Below are positions 5,966 through 13,818 of a stretch of DNA of 34,215 nt, one piece after another (the stretch's first letter is position 1; each line of letters begins with the position of its first letter). The notes below the pieces were generated by a model. That model was not told where the DNA came from. It worked only from the letters and a program-made list of their open reading frames with translations, and did not search any database. This DNA is from a virus: IMG/VR virus record IMGVR_UViG_3300034418_003021, positions 1 through 34,215 of that record; one strand, written 5' to 3'. The translations under genes were made by a program, and so were the position numbers.

Positions 5966-6128
5966 TAGGGAACTGGTCTTGCCCACAAACTATATAGGCA
6001 CTGGTTTCGCACCCTCCTCGCCACTCCTCCCCAACACGTTGCCACGCGACGCTCATCAACTTTGCATGACGCGAGTGCAAGCCCCGCGCCCGCCAACCCT
6101 CACCTACCAATCTGACACCAGTTCCCTA
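5966..6128. repeat. 12-bp inverted repeat enclosing 139 nt
   Basis: TAGGGAACTGGT at 5966-5977 and its exact reverse complement ACCAGTTCCCTA at 6117-6128. The enclosed 139 nt are pyrimidine- and GC-rich with no credible gene. The arms could close a structured RNA of about 163 nt on either strand or mark the ends of a small inserted element. The right arm overlaps a CCCTAAA/TTTAGGG palindrome (6124-6139) next to the terminator of the gene to its right. Confidence 0.6.
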
Positions 6129-6140
6129 AAAATTTAGGGC

Positions 6141-6167
6141 AAAAAAAAAGCCCCGCCGAAGCGGGGC
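6141..6167 (-). terminator. Rho-independent terminator with UUCG loop
   Basis: On the minus strand there is a 7-bp GC stem GCCCCGC / GCGGGGC with the stable TTCG loop (6150-6167), followed by nine T residues (6141-6149). It lies 18 nt beyond the stop of the 184-aa gene and ends that transcript. Confidence 0.95.
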
Positions 6168-6184
6168 CTGAAGGGTTGGGGGAG

Positions 6185-6739
6185 TTACTCGGCTTCGTCT
6201 GCGTAGCCGGCGTCGTCTAGCGCGTCGATCAGGAAAGCCGCGAGTTTAGCGAGATTATCGTTAGCGGCCTTCATTTTATTGAAGCCGGCCCGAAGCTTAG
6301 CGGCGGCGTCTTTATCGGTAGCACCCGATCCAATTGCGATCATGATCGTACCGCCGGTAGCCTTGGCACCTTTTTTCTTACCCTTAGCGGCCTTGGCCTT
6401 GGCAGAGCCGTTAGGAAACTGAAAATCGGCTTTCCCGTTAACCGCCGCGCGGATCGCGCTAAGGTAGTTGGCTTTAGTGTTAGCGTTTAAATGCGTGGGG
6501 AGTGCATCGTATACCGCCGCCGCATTGGGGCATGTACGACGCGAAGCGCCGATCTTAACCTTAGCGCCGCGCATGGCCTTTACTTGCTCATTGATTTTCG
6601 CGGTAGCGGAAACCAAAACATCAGCGGCGGCTTTAGCTTGCCCGATATTGTCGCCTATGATTTTAGCGGCGGCGATAACGTCAAAGGGCTTAGCGGCGGG
6701 CTTAGCGGCGGGTTTGCGGTTTACTTTACGTGTAGTCAT
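6185..6739 (-). CDS. Lys/Ala-rich basic protein in a moron-like cassette
   Basis: 184 aa. The N-terminus is histone-tail-like (MTTRKVNRKPAAKPAAKPFDV). A helical Ala-rich region follows, then NANTKANYLSAIRAAVNG, which resembles the helical core-binding pattern of some recombinases but is too short to assign. Next comes a Lys-rich tract (about 113-127) and a C-terminal helix ending in an acidic tail. The ATG at 6737-6739 follows CTGGAGAT. It has its own promoter (6793-6821) and terminator (6141-6167) and is flanked by palindromes 7 and 8. Its GC-rich third positions and frequent GCTAAG/GCTAAA pairs look unlike its neighbours, which fits separate acquisition. It probably binds nucleic acid, but no function is known. 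Confidence 0.8.
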   Translation of the reverse strand: MTTRKVNRKPAAKPAAKPFDVIAAAKIIGDNIGQAKAAADVLVSATAKINEQVKAMRGAKVKIGASRRTCPNAAAVYDALPTHLNANTKANYLSAIRAAVNGKADFQFPNGSAKAKAAKGKKKGAKATGGTIMIAIGSGATDKDAAAKLRAGFNKMKAANDNLAKLAAFLIDALDDAGYADEAE

Positions 6740-6792
6740 TTTTAAATCTCCAGTTAGTTAACCTGAGTCACACCATGCGACCCAGTGATTAA

Positions 6793-6821
6793 AGTATCTC
6801 ATAAGTTTAGTAGATTGTCAA
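6793..6821 (-). promoter_or_regulatory. Promoter of the Lys/Ala-rich gene
   Basis: Minus-strand -35 TTGACA (6816-6821), a 17-nt spacer, and -10 GATACT (6793-6798) preceded by TGA. It is a sister of the promoter at 5463-5491 and shares TTGACAAT and TATGAGATA. Palindrome 8 lies 20 bp upstream. Transcription would begin about 45 nt before the start codon. Confidence 0.75.
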
Positions 6822-6841
6822 ATGATATTTTCGCGCGGCGC

Positions 6842-6864
6842 AAATCTCACACAGTGTGAAGTTT
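6842..6864. repeat. Palindrome copy 8
   Basis: A diverged copy with a central A and two non-matching pairs (AAATCTCACAC / GTGTGAAGTTT). It lies 20 bp upstream of the -35 box of the promoter at 6793-6821. It is the rightmost copy; none was seen in the late region. Confidence 0.9.
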
Positions 6865-7219
6865 TCTGCTAGGGGCTGATGCCAGTGACCCCACCCCCCA
6901 AATTGTGTAGATGGGACCCGCCGGCTGACTACGTGTGTGTTTTGCACATTCAATCCCATCCAAATGATTTGTCTATACATTGTCAAATAATCCATATAGG
7001 GAAAACCCCCCCTTACCTAAATCTGGAGTCCCGTCTCCTTTTGGTATATATTTTTTCCTGGGGGTCGCGTCGGCTCGGCGACGTTAAATAGCCTGTATCC
7101 TCGTAACTAGAAGCAAAGACAATCGACCCCCACCCCCCTTGCAATACTTGTAGGCATCTGTTAGGTTTGTCCTATTGAAACGCACCCCCCATTAATTTTT
7201 TGGAGTCCCGTTTCCTCCG
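6865..7219 (+). promoter_or_regulatory. Divergent early/late intergenic region with repeated C-tract elements
   Basis: There is no gene. ACCCCCC occurs four times (6893, 7005, 7132, 7184). Three copies are followed, after 10-12 nt, by related sequences: TGGGACCCG (6912), TGGAGTCCCGTCTCC (7024-7038) and TGGAGTCCCGTTTCC (7201-7215). The last ends 4 nt before the first late gene. A TATATATTTTTT stretch lies between copies two and three. The late genes need a promoter here, but I see no good sigma70 match on the + strand, so these composite elements are candidates for a phage-specific late promoter or operator. A minus-strand TTGACA at 6981-6986 has only a weak -10. Confidence 0.5.
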
Positions 7220-7831
7220 ATGCCATTAGTTATTACACCTGAATTAGGAATACCACTGCCCTTCGACGTTACGCCAGAAGAGGTTGTGACGTTCCGTGAG
7301 CGTGCGAAAGCAGCATGTCAAACGATCCTTGAGCTGATCGAGTCCGGGGCAAAAATGCCTGATATGGACGACAAGACATCCGAAGAAGCACACAAACTGT
7401 TTGCGGCTGAAAAGCCTATTAGTGTTGCGAAAACACCACCCGCCGTTATTCTCAAATTAGAAGCCCTTCTCTCCACATACGACCATGAGTTTCTGGATGC
7501 CCAGAGACGGATCACAAACTTTGTGACCAACAGGTTGATGGAAGAGACTGAGAACGAAGACGCCGGAAAGCGACTTAAGGCACTTGAGTTACTGGGCAAG
7601 AAGGTCGGAATGTTCTCCGACCGAATGGAAGTCACTGTCAAACAGAAGCCAGCCGAGGAAATCGAGGCTGAGTTGGCTAGGCTCTTAGAGCGTTATGTTG
7701 GTGAGGCCATACCTGTTGAGGCAACAGAAGTAGAAGACAAACCGCTCAGCCCATTAGAGATTGACCTGGATGCAGAACTAGGTCTTAAGGATGATGACGA
7801 ACAGCCCGCAGAGTCTGTTAGAGAAGATTAG
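7220..7831 (+). CDS. Probable terminase small subunit
   Basis: 203 aa, first of the + strand morphogenesis genes, ending 41 nt inside the start of the large terminase. It is mostly helical: an N-terminal helix region (TPEEVVTFRERAKAACQTILELIESG), then a long central coiled segment (PPAVILKLEALLSTYDHEFL onward to about residue 135), then an acidic tail. The small subunit normally recognises the packaging site and feeds DNA to the large subunit. The assignment rests on position, size and helical make-up, not on a recognised motif. The ATG at 7220 has no close Shine-Dalgarno; the GGAG of the TGGAGTCCCG element lies 14 nt upstream, which is unusually far. Confidence 0.65.
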   Translation: MPLVITPELGIPLPFDVTPEEVVTFRERAKAACQTILELIESGAKMPDMDDKTSEEAHKLFAAEKPISVAKTPPAVILKLEALLSTYDHEFLDAQRRITNFVTNRLMEETENEDAGKRLKALELLGKKVGMFSDRMEVTVKQKPAEEIEAELARLLERYVGEAIPVEATEVEDKPLSPLEIDLDAELGLKDDDEQPAESVRED

Positions 7832-9329
7832 GGAAAACCCTAATCTTTTAGCATCGCTTCCCAAGGAAGTGAAGATGCGTGTCTTTGAGCTTATGGAAGA
7901 GCTTGAAGAACGTAAGTCTTCACTACGGTCCCAGAACTCGTTCATGGATTTTGTAAACAGGGTTTGGCCTTCCTTCATCCACGGCGCACACCACAAAAAG
8001 ATGGCAGAAGCGTTTGAGCGGGTGGCAGCGGGCAAAGTAAAACGACTCATTATTAATATGCCACCACGGCATACGAAGTCGGAGTTTGCCTCATATATTC
8101 TACCGGCTTGGTTCCTGGGTAAGTACCCCAATAAAAAGGTCATCCAGACCTCCCACACGGCAGAACTCGCTGTGGGTTTTGGACGAAAGGTGCGAAATCT
8201 TGTTGATCAGGACACGTATAAAGACATTTTTCCGGGCGTGGGACTTCAAGCTGACTCTAAAGCTGCTGGGCGATGGGCGACTAACAAGGGTGGAGAGTAC
8301 TTTGCTATCGGTGTGGGCGGTGCTGTCACCGGTAAAGGAGCGGATATTCTCATTATTGACGACCCTCATAGCGAACAAGAGGCTGCTCAAGCGGAAACTA
8401 ACCCGGAAATTTACGACAAGACCTACGAGTGGTACACATCAGGGCCACGGCAGCGACTCCAGCCGGGGGGATCAATCATAATCGTGATGACTCGGTGGTC
8501 TAAACGGGACCTAACCGGGCAAGTATTGAAGGCAAGCGCCCAAAGATCGGGCGAAGAGTGGGAAGTTATCGAGTTTCCTGCAATTTTGCCAAGCGACAAG
8601 CCGCTTTGGCCCCAGTTTTGGCCTTACGAAGAGCTTTTGGCCCTGCGTAACGAGCTGCCCCACTCAAAGTGGATGGCTCAGTACCAGCAGAACCCCACAT
8701 CGGAGACTTCTGCCATCATCAAACGGGAATGGTGGAACGTGTGGGAGAATGATGAGGCTCCATATTGCGACTTCACCCTGATGGCATGGGATACGGCGTT
8801 TGAAAAGCACAACCGGGCAGACTATTCGGCGTGTACGTACTGGGGAGTCTTTTACAAAGACGACGATACAGGGACACCGCAGGCCAATATCATCTTGCTC
8901 AACGCTTTCCGTAAGCGTATGGAGTTCCCAGAGTTAAAGCAGGTGGCTCTTGAGCAGTATCAGGACTGGGCACCGGACTCAATCATTATCGAGAAGAAGG
9001 CTTCGGGCGCTCCGCTAATCTACGAGATGCGGGCGATGGGTGTTCCTGTACAGGAATTTACACCGTCAAAGGGTAACGACAAGATCTCCAGACTCAATGC
9101 TGTATCTGACATATTTGCCAGTGGTAAAGTGTGGGTTCCTAACACCCAGTGGGCGGAGGAAGTAATTGAAGAGGTTGCAAGTTTTCCTGCTGGCGACCAT
9201 GATGACTATGTTGACTCTGTTTCCCTTGCGATGATGCGGTTCCGTAAGGGAGGATTTATTCGCACGCTCCTCGATGAGGATGACGAGATTCAATACTTTA
9301 AAAGCCGCCGACATGCGGGATACTACTAG
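7791..9329 (+). CDS. terL: Terminase large subunit (packaging ATPase/nuclease)
   Basis: 512 aa. The ATPase half has a Walker A-like MPPRHTKS at residues 90-97, a Walker B ILIIDD at 186-191 and a TRW coupling motif near 234-236. The nuclease half shows the RNase H-like acidic residues: D334 in MAWDTAF, E401 in IIIEKKASG, and the DHDDYVDS cluster at 469-476. It cuts concatemeric DNA and drives it into the procapsid through the portal. The start overlaps the preceding gene by 41 nt; ATGATG offers two adjacent starts. The length and motif order are normal for the family. Confidence 0.97.
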   Translation: MMTNSPQSLLEKIRENPNLLASLPKEVKMRVFELMEELEERKSSLRSQNSFMDFVNRVWPSFIHGAHHKKMAEAFERVAAGKVKRLIINMPPRHTKSEFASYILPAWFLGKYPNKKVIQTSHTAELAVGFGRKVRNLVDQDTYKDIFPGVGLQADSKAAGRWATNKGGEYFAIGVGGAVTGKGADILIIDDPHSEQEAAQAETNPEIYDKTYEWYTSGPRQRLQPGGSIIIVMTRWSKRDLTGQVLKASAQRSGEEWEVIEFPAILPSDKPLWPQFWPYEELLALRNELPHSKWMAQYQQNPTSETSAIIKREWWNVWENDEAPYCDFTLMAWDTAFEKHNRADYSACTYWGVFYKDDDTGTPQANIILLNAFRKRMEFPELKQVALEQYQDWAPDSIIIEKKASGAPLIYEMRAMGVPVQEFTPSKGNDKISRLNAVSDIFASGKVWVPNTQWAEEVIEEVASFPAGDHDDYVDSVSLAMMRFRKGGFIRTLLDEDDEIQYFKSRRHAGYY

Positions 9330-9337
9330 GACAGATT

Positions 9338-11806
9338 ATGGCAATCGAAAAAGCACTTTACGCAGCTCCCACGGGCATTGAAGACATGGTTGATCAGGTA
9401 GAGCCTGCCCTTGAGATCGAGATTGAAGATCCAGAAAGCATCAGCATTAAGGCTGGTGGACTGGAGATCGAGATTGAGAAGGAAGACATGGACGACGAGT
9501 TCAATGAGAACTTGGCTGAGAAACTGGATGAAGACACTTTAGTTAGCATAGCTGAGGACTTGTTAGGCGAGTTTCAGTCGGACTTAGATTCCCGTAAAGA
9601 CTGGGTGCAGACCTACGTTGATGGCTTGGAACTGCTTGGACTGAAGATTGAAGAACGCACCGAGCCTTGGCCTGGTGCTTGTGGTGTCTACCACCCGCTG
9701 TTGTCTGAGGCGCTAGTGAAGTTCCAGTCCGAGACAATCATGGAGACGTTCCCCGCAGCCGGTCCTGTAAAAACCCAGATCCTTGGGCAAGAAACCCAGG
9801 ACAGAATCGAGGCGGCTCAGCGGGTAAAAGAGGACATGAACTACCAGCTCACAGAAGTTATGGTCGAGTACCGGCCTGAGCATGAGCGGATGTTGTGGGG
9901 TCTTGGCCTGTCGGGTAATGCGTTCAAAAAAGTGTATTTCGACCCTAATCTGACTCGTCAGGTGTCCCTCTTTGTACCGGCTGAAGACATCGTTGTGCCT
10001 TACGGCGCGTCAAGCCTGGAGACTTCTGAGCGTGTAACCCACGTGATGCGTAAAACCAAGAACGAGCTGCGCAAGCTGCAAGTCATGGGCTTTTACAGAG
10101 ATGTTGAGCTGGACGACCCCACCGACACGCTGGACGAAATTGAGAAAAAGATCGCTGAGCAGATGGGCTTTAAGGCAACTCAGGATGATCGGTACAAAAT
10201 CCTTGAGATGCATGTCTATTTAGATTTAGAAGGTTACGAAGATAAGGATGAGAAGGGCAAGAAGACTGGAATTGCCCTGCCGTATGTTGTGACAATCGAA
10301 AAAGGTACTGAAACTGTCCTGTCTATCCGACGCAATTACCACCCGGATGATCCTAACAAGCAGAAGAGGGACCACTTTGTACACTATGGCTATGTACCTG
10401 GATTTGGCTTCTATTGTTTTGGCCTTATTCATCTCATCGGCGCTTTTGCTAAATCCGGAACGTCGATACTTCGTCAGCTTGTTGATGCTGGTGTTCTGTC
10501 TAATCTTCCTGGTGGCTTTAAAACTAAGGGCCTTAGGGTAAAGGGCGACGATACGCCGATTGCACCAGCCGAGTTCCGTGACGTAGATGTGGCCTCAGGC
10601 ACCATCAAAGACAACATCATGACGCTCCCGTACAAGGAGCCTAGCCAAGTTCTCTATTCATTGCTTGGCACAATCGTTGAGGAAGGCCGACGCTTTGCTT
10701 CTGCGGCTGACCTCAAGGTCAGCGACATGTCGGCGCAGTCCCCCGTAGGGACGACTCTTGCCATATTAGAAAGAACTCTGAAGGTGATGAGTGCGGTTCA
10801 AGCCCGTATTCACTACGCCATGAAGCAAGAGTTCAAGCTATTAAAGAACATCATCCGTGACTACACGCCCGAAGACTACGACTATGATCCGGTTGAGGGG
10901 CCGCCTCGTGCAAAGAGATCCGACTACGACATGGTTGAGGTCATGCCGGTATCGGACCCTAACTCGGCAACTATGTCTCAGAAGGTTGTCCAGTACCAAG
11001 CAGCTCTCCAACTAGCTCAATCCGCTCCCCAACTTTATGATCTTCCGCTTCTGCACCGCCAGATGTTAGAGGTCTTGGGGATTCGTAACGCCTCTAAATT
11101 AGTACCTATCGAAGATGACCTTAAACCAAAAGATCCGGTATCAGAGAATATGGACGCCCTCAATGAGAAGCCCCTCAAAGCGTTCATTTATCAAGATCAT
11201 GCAGCGCATATTACGGTTCACATGAGTATGCTCCAAGACCCTGTGACGATGCAGATTCTCCAGCAGAATCCAAAAGCACAGATGATTGGAGCGGCTTTCA
11301 TGGCGCACATCATGGAACATTTTGGCTTCCAGTACCGCAAGAACATTGAAGAGAAACTTGGCGTTCCATACCCAGCGCCTAATGAAGAGATGCCTGAGGA
11401 AATGGAAGTTGAGATTTCAAGGCTTGCCGCTGCCGCATCACAGAAGCTCCTCCAAGCTAACCAAGCGATGATCGCTCAACAGAAAGCCCAGCAAGCAGCA
11501 CAAGATCCGATTGTGCAGATGCAGCAACAAGAGCTTCAACTTAAGGCCGCTGAGCTACAGCGTAAAGCCCAGAAAGATCAAACTGACGCACAGCTCAAGA
11601 TGCAACAACAGCAGATCGAGCAGCAAAGAATCGCATCTCAGGCTGAGATTGAAGGAGCCAGACTTGGCGCCCAGATTGCTCGTGATCGTACACAACAAGA
11701 GTTTGACGCAGCAGCTCAAGCCGCAGATGAGCAAATTAAAGGGGTGGAATTAGGCTTAAAAATGGGTGAGGTAATGCAGCCTCCCCAACAACCTAAAGGA
11801 GAGTAA
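9338..11806 (+). CDS. Portal protein (long, P22-like)
   Basis: 822 aa, 8 nt after the terminase. The N-terminal region is acidic with repeated EIEIE segments (about 23-55). The conserved body contains EERTEPWPGACGVYHPLLSEALVKFQSETI and the central MLWGLGLSGNAFKKVYFDP region. The last 120 or so residues are a Gln/Ala-rich coiled coil (QQKAQQAAQD onward) resembling the helical barrel of long P22-type portals. The dodecameric portal forms the DNA channel at one capsid vertex and docks the terminase and adaptors. The product assignment rests on family resemblance and gene order and is strong; the barrel is inferred. Confidence 0.93.
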   Translation: MAIEKALYAAPTGIEDMVDQVEPALEIEIEDPESISIKAGGLEIEIEKEDMDDEFNENLAEKLDEDTLVSIAEDLLGEFQSDLDSRKDWVQTYVDGLELLGLKIEERTEPWPGACGVYHPLLSEALVKFQSETIMETFPAAGPVKTQILGQETQDRIEAAQRVKEDMNYQLTEVMVEYRPEHERMLWGLGLSGNAFKKVYFDPNLTRQVSLFVPAEDIVVPYGASSLETSERVTHVMRKTKNELRKLQVMGFYRDVELDDPTDTLDEIEKKIAEQMGFKATQDDRYKILEMHVYLDLEGYEDKDEKGKKTGIALPYVVTIEKGTETVLSIRRNYHPDDPNKQKRDHFVHYGYVPGFGFYCFGLIHLIGAFAKSGTSILRQLVDAGVLSNLPGGFKTKGLRVKGDDTPIAPAEFRDVDVASGTIKDNIMTLPYKEPSQVLYSLLGTIVEEGRRFASAADLKVSDMSAQSPVGTTLAILERTLKVMSAVQARIHYAMKQEFKLLKNIIRDYTPEDYDYDPVEGPPRAKRSDYDMVEVMPVSDPNSATMSQKVVQYQAALQLAQSAPQLYDLPLLHRQMLEVLGIRNASKLVPIEDDLKPKDPVSENMDALNEKPLKAFIYQDHAAHITVHMSMLQDPVTMQILQQNPKAQMIGAAFMAHIMEHFGFQYRKNIEEKLGVPYPAPNEEMPEEMEVEISRLAAAASQKLLQANQAMIAQQKAQQAAQDPIVQMQQQELQLKAAELQRKAQKDQTDAQLKMQQQQIEQQRIASQAEIEGARLGAQIARDRTQQEFDAAAQAADEQIKGVELGLKMGEVMQPPQQPKGE

Positions 11807-11995
11807 ATGGATGCATTAAAGTTTTTGTCAAACCAAATTCAAGAAGAACGCAAACGTATGGCGGATGACTTGGCTGATGGTATGGCAAAGGATCACAGTG
11901 AATATAAGTACTACTGTGGTGTTGTGCGAGGGCTATTAATAGCTAATAGCTTGATTCTTGAACTTTCAGAAAGGTTGGAAAAAGCCGATGAGTGA
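11807..11995 (+). CDS. Small helical hypothetical protein
   Basis: 62 aa, beginning MDALKFLSNQIQEERKRMADDLADGMAKDHSEYKYYCGVVRGLL. The ATG directly follows the portal stop codon (TAAATG) and has AAAGGAGAG upstream. It is highly helical with charged heptads. It overlaps the next gene by 8 nt (ATGAGTGA). Small proteins of this type commonly sit behind portals in environmental phages, but the role is unknown. Confidence 0.75.
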   Translation: MDALKFLSNQIQEERKRMADDLADGMAKDHSEYKYYCGVVRGLLIANSLILELSERLEKADE

Positions 11996-12395
11996 AATCC
12001 TTATTGGGTCTACAAGCGATCCAAACGAAGCAACGGTATTACCTGAAACGCCCGAACAGAAAGCAAAACAGCTTCCAGATCCGTCTGGTTATCGCATTCT
12101 TTGCGGGATTCCTGAAATTAAGGACGAATATGACAATGGTTTGGTAAAAGCCGATTTAACAATGCGGCATGAGGAACTACTAACCACTGTGCTTTTTGTC
12201 ATGAAGATGGGTCCAGATTGTTACAAAGACGAGTCTCGGTTCCCTTCTGGCCCTTGGTGCAAAGAGGGAGACTTCATTTTAGTTCGCCCGCACGCAGGGA
12301 CACGGGTAAAGATTCACGGGCGGGAGTTCCGCATTATCAACGATGACGCTGTTGAGGGAGTTGTAGAAGATCCCCGAGGCATTAGTCGCGCATAA
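11988..12395 (+). CDS. GroES-like cochaperonin
   Basis: 135 aa from the ATG at 11988, which is coupled to the previous stop; an upstream in-frame ATG at 11958 lies inside the previous gene and is less likely. The order GYRILCGIPEI, then a glycine/hydrophobic mobile-loop-like segment (YDNGLVKADLTMRHEELLTT), VLFVMKMGPDCYKD, WCKEGDFILVRPHAGTRVKI and FRIINDDAVEGVV follows the GroES beta-barrel (V.VGP..., GD.V..., G.....EF.I...). Phage cochaperonins such as T4 gp31 replace host GroES to fold the large capsid protein, and the gene lies between portal and capsid genes as expected for that job. Confidence 0.85.
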   Translation: MSEILIGSTSDPNEATVLPETPEQKAKQLPDPSGYRILCGIPEIKDEYDNGLVKADLTMRHEELLTTVLFVMKMGPDCYKDESRFPSGPWCKEGDFILVRPHAGTRVKIHGREFRIINDDAVEGVVEDPRGISRA

Positions 12396-12405
12396 GGAGT
12401 AAGTC

Positions 12406-13344
12406 ATGGCTGAAGAAAAAGAAGTTCAGGATCAAGAACAGGAAGTTGATCTTGAGTCTCAGGAAAAGGATATTGAGCTTGAGATAGAAGACGATACCCC
12501 GGAGCAGGATAGGGGGCGTCAACCATTACCCGAGGAAATGGTCAAAGAGCTTGAGGAAGATGAGCTTGAAGACTATTCCGAAAAGGTAAAAACCCGCCTT
12601 AAGCAGATGAAAAAGGTCTGGCATGACGAGCGTAGGGCTAAAGAATCAGCCTTGCGTGAGCAGCAGGAGGCCATTTCGTTAACCCAGAAGCTGATGGATG
12701 AGAATAAAAAGCTCAAAGGGCGGCTATCCGAGGGTGAGAAATCTCTGATTTCTACGGCTACAAGTGCCGCTGAATTAGAGATGGAAATGGCTAAACGGGC
12801 TTATAAAGAAGCTTATGACTCGGGCGACACGGATAAAATCGTGGAAGCTCAAGAAAAGCTGAATAATGCTGGTTATCGTCTTCAGAGGTTGAAAGGATAT
12901 AAACCCCCTTTACAACAAGAAGATAATGGTGTACAAAATCAACAAGTGCAGCCTCAAGCACCCCAGTTAGATCAGAAAACTGCTAAATGGCGTAGACAAA
13001 ATACGTGGTTTGGGCAGGACGAAGAGATGACAGCGGCGGCGTTGGGGTTGCATCAGAAATTAGAAAAACAGTACGGTTCTAACTACATTGGTACTGACGA
13101 ATACTGGAGTACGGTCGATAAGACCATGAAAAGACGATTCCCTGATTATTTTGGGGAAGACGACGAAGCGGTAGAGGCCAAACCTCAACGCACAGAAAAG
13201 CCGGCAACGGTTGTAGCACCAGCGTCTCGCAGCACCGCCCCCAAAAAAGTGGTGTTAAAACAGTCGCAGATAGCGCTTGCTAAAAAACTTGGACTCACTC
13301 CTGAGCAATATGCGAAGGAATACGCGAAAACGATGGGAGCTTAA
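12406..13344 (+). CDS. Capsid scaffolding protein
   Basis: 312 aa with a very acidic N-terminus (residues 1-60), a long charged coiled coil (about 60-165), a Gln/Pro-rich linker (about 168-190) and a basic C-terminal helix (KKVVLKQSQIALAKKLGLTPEQYAKEY). This layout of an acidic coiled-coil core and a small basic C-terminal helix that contacts the coat is typical of scaffolds. The position between portal and major capsid agrees. No protease signature is visible. The ATG follows AAGGAGTAAGTC. Confidence 0.8.
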   Translation: MAEEKEVQDQEQEVDLESQEKDIELEIEDDTPEQDRGRQPLPEEMVKELEEDELEDYSEKVKTRLKQMKKVWHDERRAKESALREQQEAISLTQKLMDENKKLKGRLSEGEKSLISTATSAAELEMEMAKRAYKEAYDSGDTDKIVEAQEKLNNAGYRLQRLKGYKPPLQQEDNGVQNQQVQPQAPQLDQKTAKWRRQNTWFGQDEEMTAAALGLHQKLEKQYGSNYIGTDEYWSTVDKTMKRRFPDYFGEDDEAVEAKPQRTEKPATVVAPASRSTAPKKVVLKQSQIALAKKLGLTPEQYAKEYAKTMGA

Positions 13345-13346
13345 TC

Positions 13347-13796
13347 ATGGCTGAGAACAGAATTGCACGTGAACTTGAATCAAGAGCTAAGACCGAAAGG
13401 CCAAAGCAGTGGCAACCCGCTTCATCTTTGCCGCCCCCGAACAAAGAACCAGGATATGCGTATCGCTGGATCAGAGTTTCGACGCTGGGGCAGTCTGACG
13501 CACGAAATGTTTCTGCTAAGTTTCGTGAAGGTTGGGAACCGGTAAGGATTGAGGAACAGCCACAGTTTAAATTTTTGGTTGATCCAAGCAGTCGATTCAA
13601 AGACAACATTGAGGTTCAGGGGTTATTACTCTGCAAAACTCCAGAAGAGTTTGTTGAACAGCGTAGTGAGTACTTTCAGCGCAAGAACAATGCTCAAATG
13701 GAGTCTGTGGATAATAACTATATGCGAGAGAACGATCCAAGGATGCCTCTCTTTAAAGAAAGGCGCACCACAACATCGTTCGGTCGTGGTCAATAA
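13347..13796 (+). CDS. Hypothetical protein between scaffold and capsid genes
   Basis: 149 aa, starting MAENRIARELESRAKTERPKQWQPASSLPPPNKEPGYAYRWIRVSTLGQSDARNVSAKFREGWEPVRIEEQPQF. It is basic, with a proline-rich N-terminal segment followed by a mixed core and a disordered-looking C-terminus (PLFKERRTTTSFGRGQ). It begins 3 nt after the scaffold stop. Proteins of this type occur next to capsid genes in environmental phages, and a minor head component is likely. No motif proves it. Confidence 0.7.
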   Translation: MAENRIARELESRAKTERPKQWQPASSLPPPNKEPGYAYRWIRVSTLGQSDARNVSAKFREGWEPVRIEEQPQFKFLVDPSSRFKDNIEVQGLLLCKTPEEFVEQRSEYFQRKNNAQMESVDNNYMRENDPRMPLFKERRTTTSFGRGQ

Positions 13797-13818
13797 TTTC
13801 TTAATGAGGTAATTTAAG

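Noticed and set aside
5959-5996. + strand promoter TTGACA (5959) with TATATA (5991)
   Set aside because: The spacer is 26 nt, too long for sigma70.
5896-6096. 66-codon minus-strand frame including palindrome 7
   Set aside because: No ribosome site and a Cys/Arg/Trp-rich translation typical of a chance frame.
6468-6761. + strand frames opposite the 184-aa gene
   Set aside because: Antisense shadows of an Ala/Lys-rich gene that has its own promoter and terminator.
497-6864. CRISPR array formed by the palindromes
   Set aside because: Spacing is hundreds to thousands of bases and irregular, and there are no spacers or cas genes.
497-6864. CRP or parS sites as explanation of the palindromes
   Set aside because: The TCACA and TGTGA halves are in the opposite order from CRP sites, and the core differs from TGTTTCACGTGAAACA-type parS.
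6958-6986. Third minus-strand promoter with TTGACA at 6981-6986
   Set aside because: The -10 at the right distance (TTGGAT) matches the consensus poorly; noted only as a weak candidate.
7065-7084. CGTCG/CGACG hairpin after TATATATTTTTT as a terminator
   Set aside because: The T-run precedes rather than follows the stem on the + strand, and no T-run follows on the minus strand.
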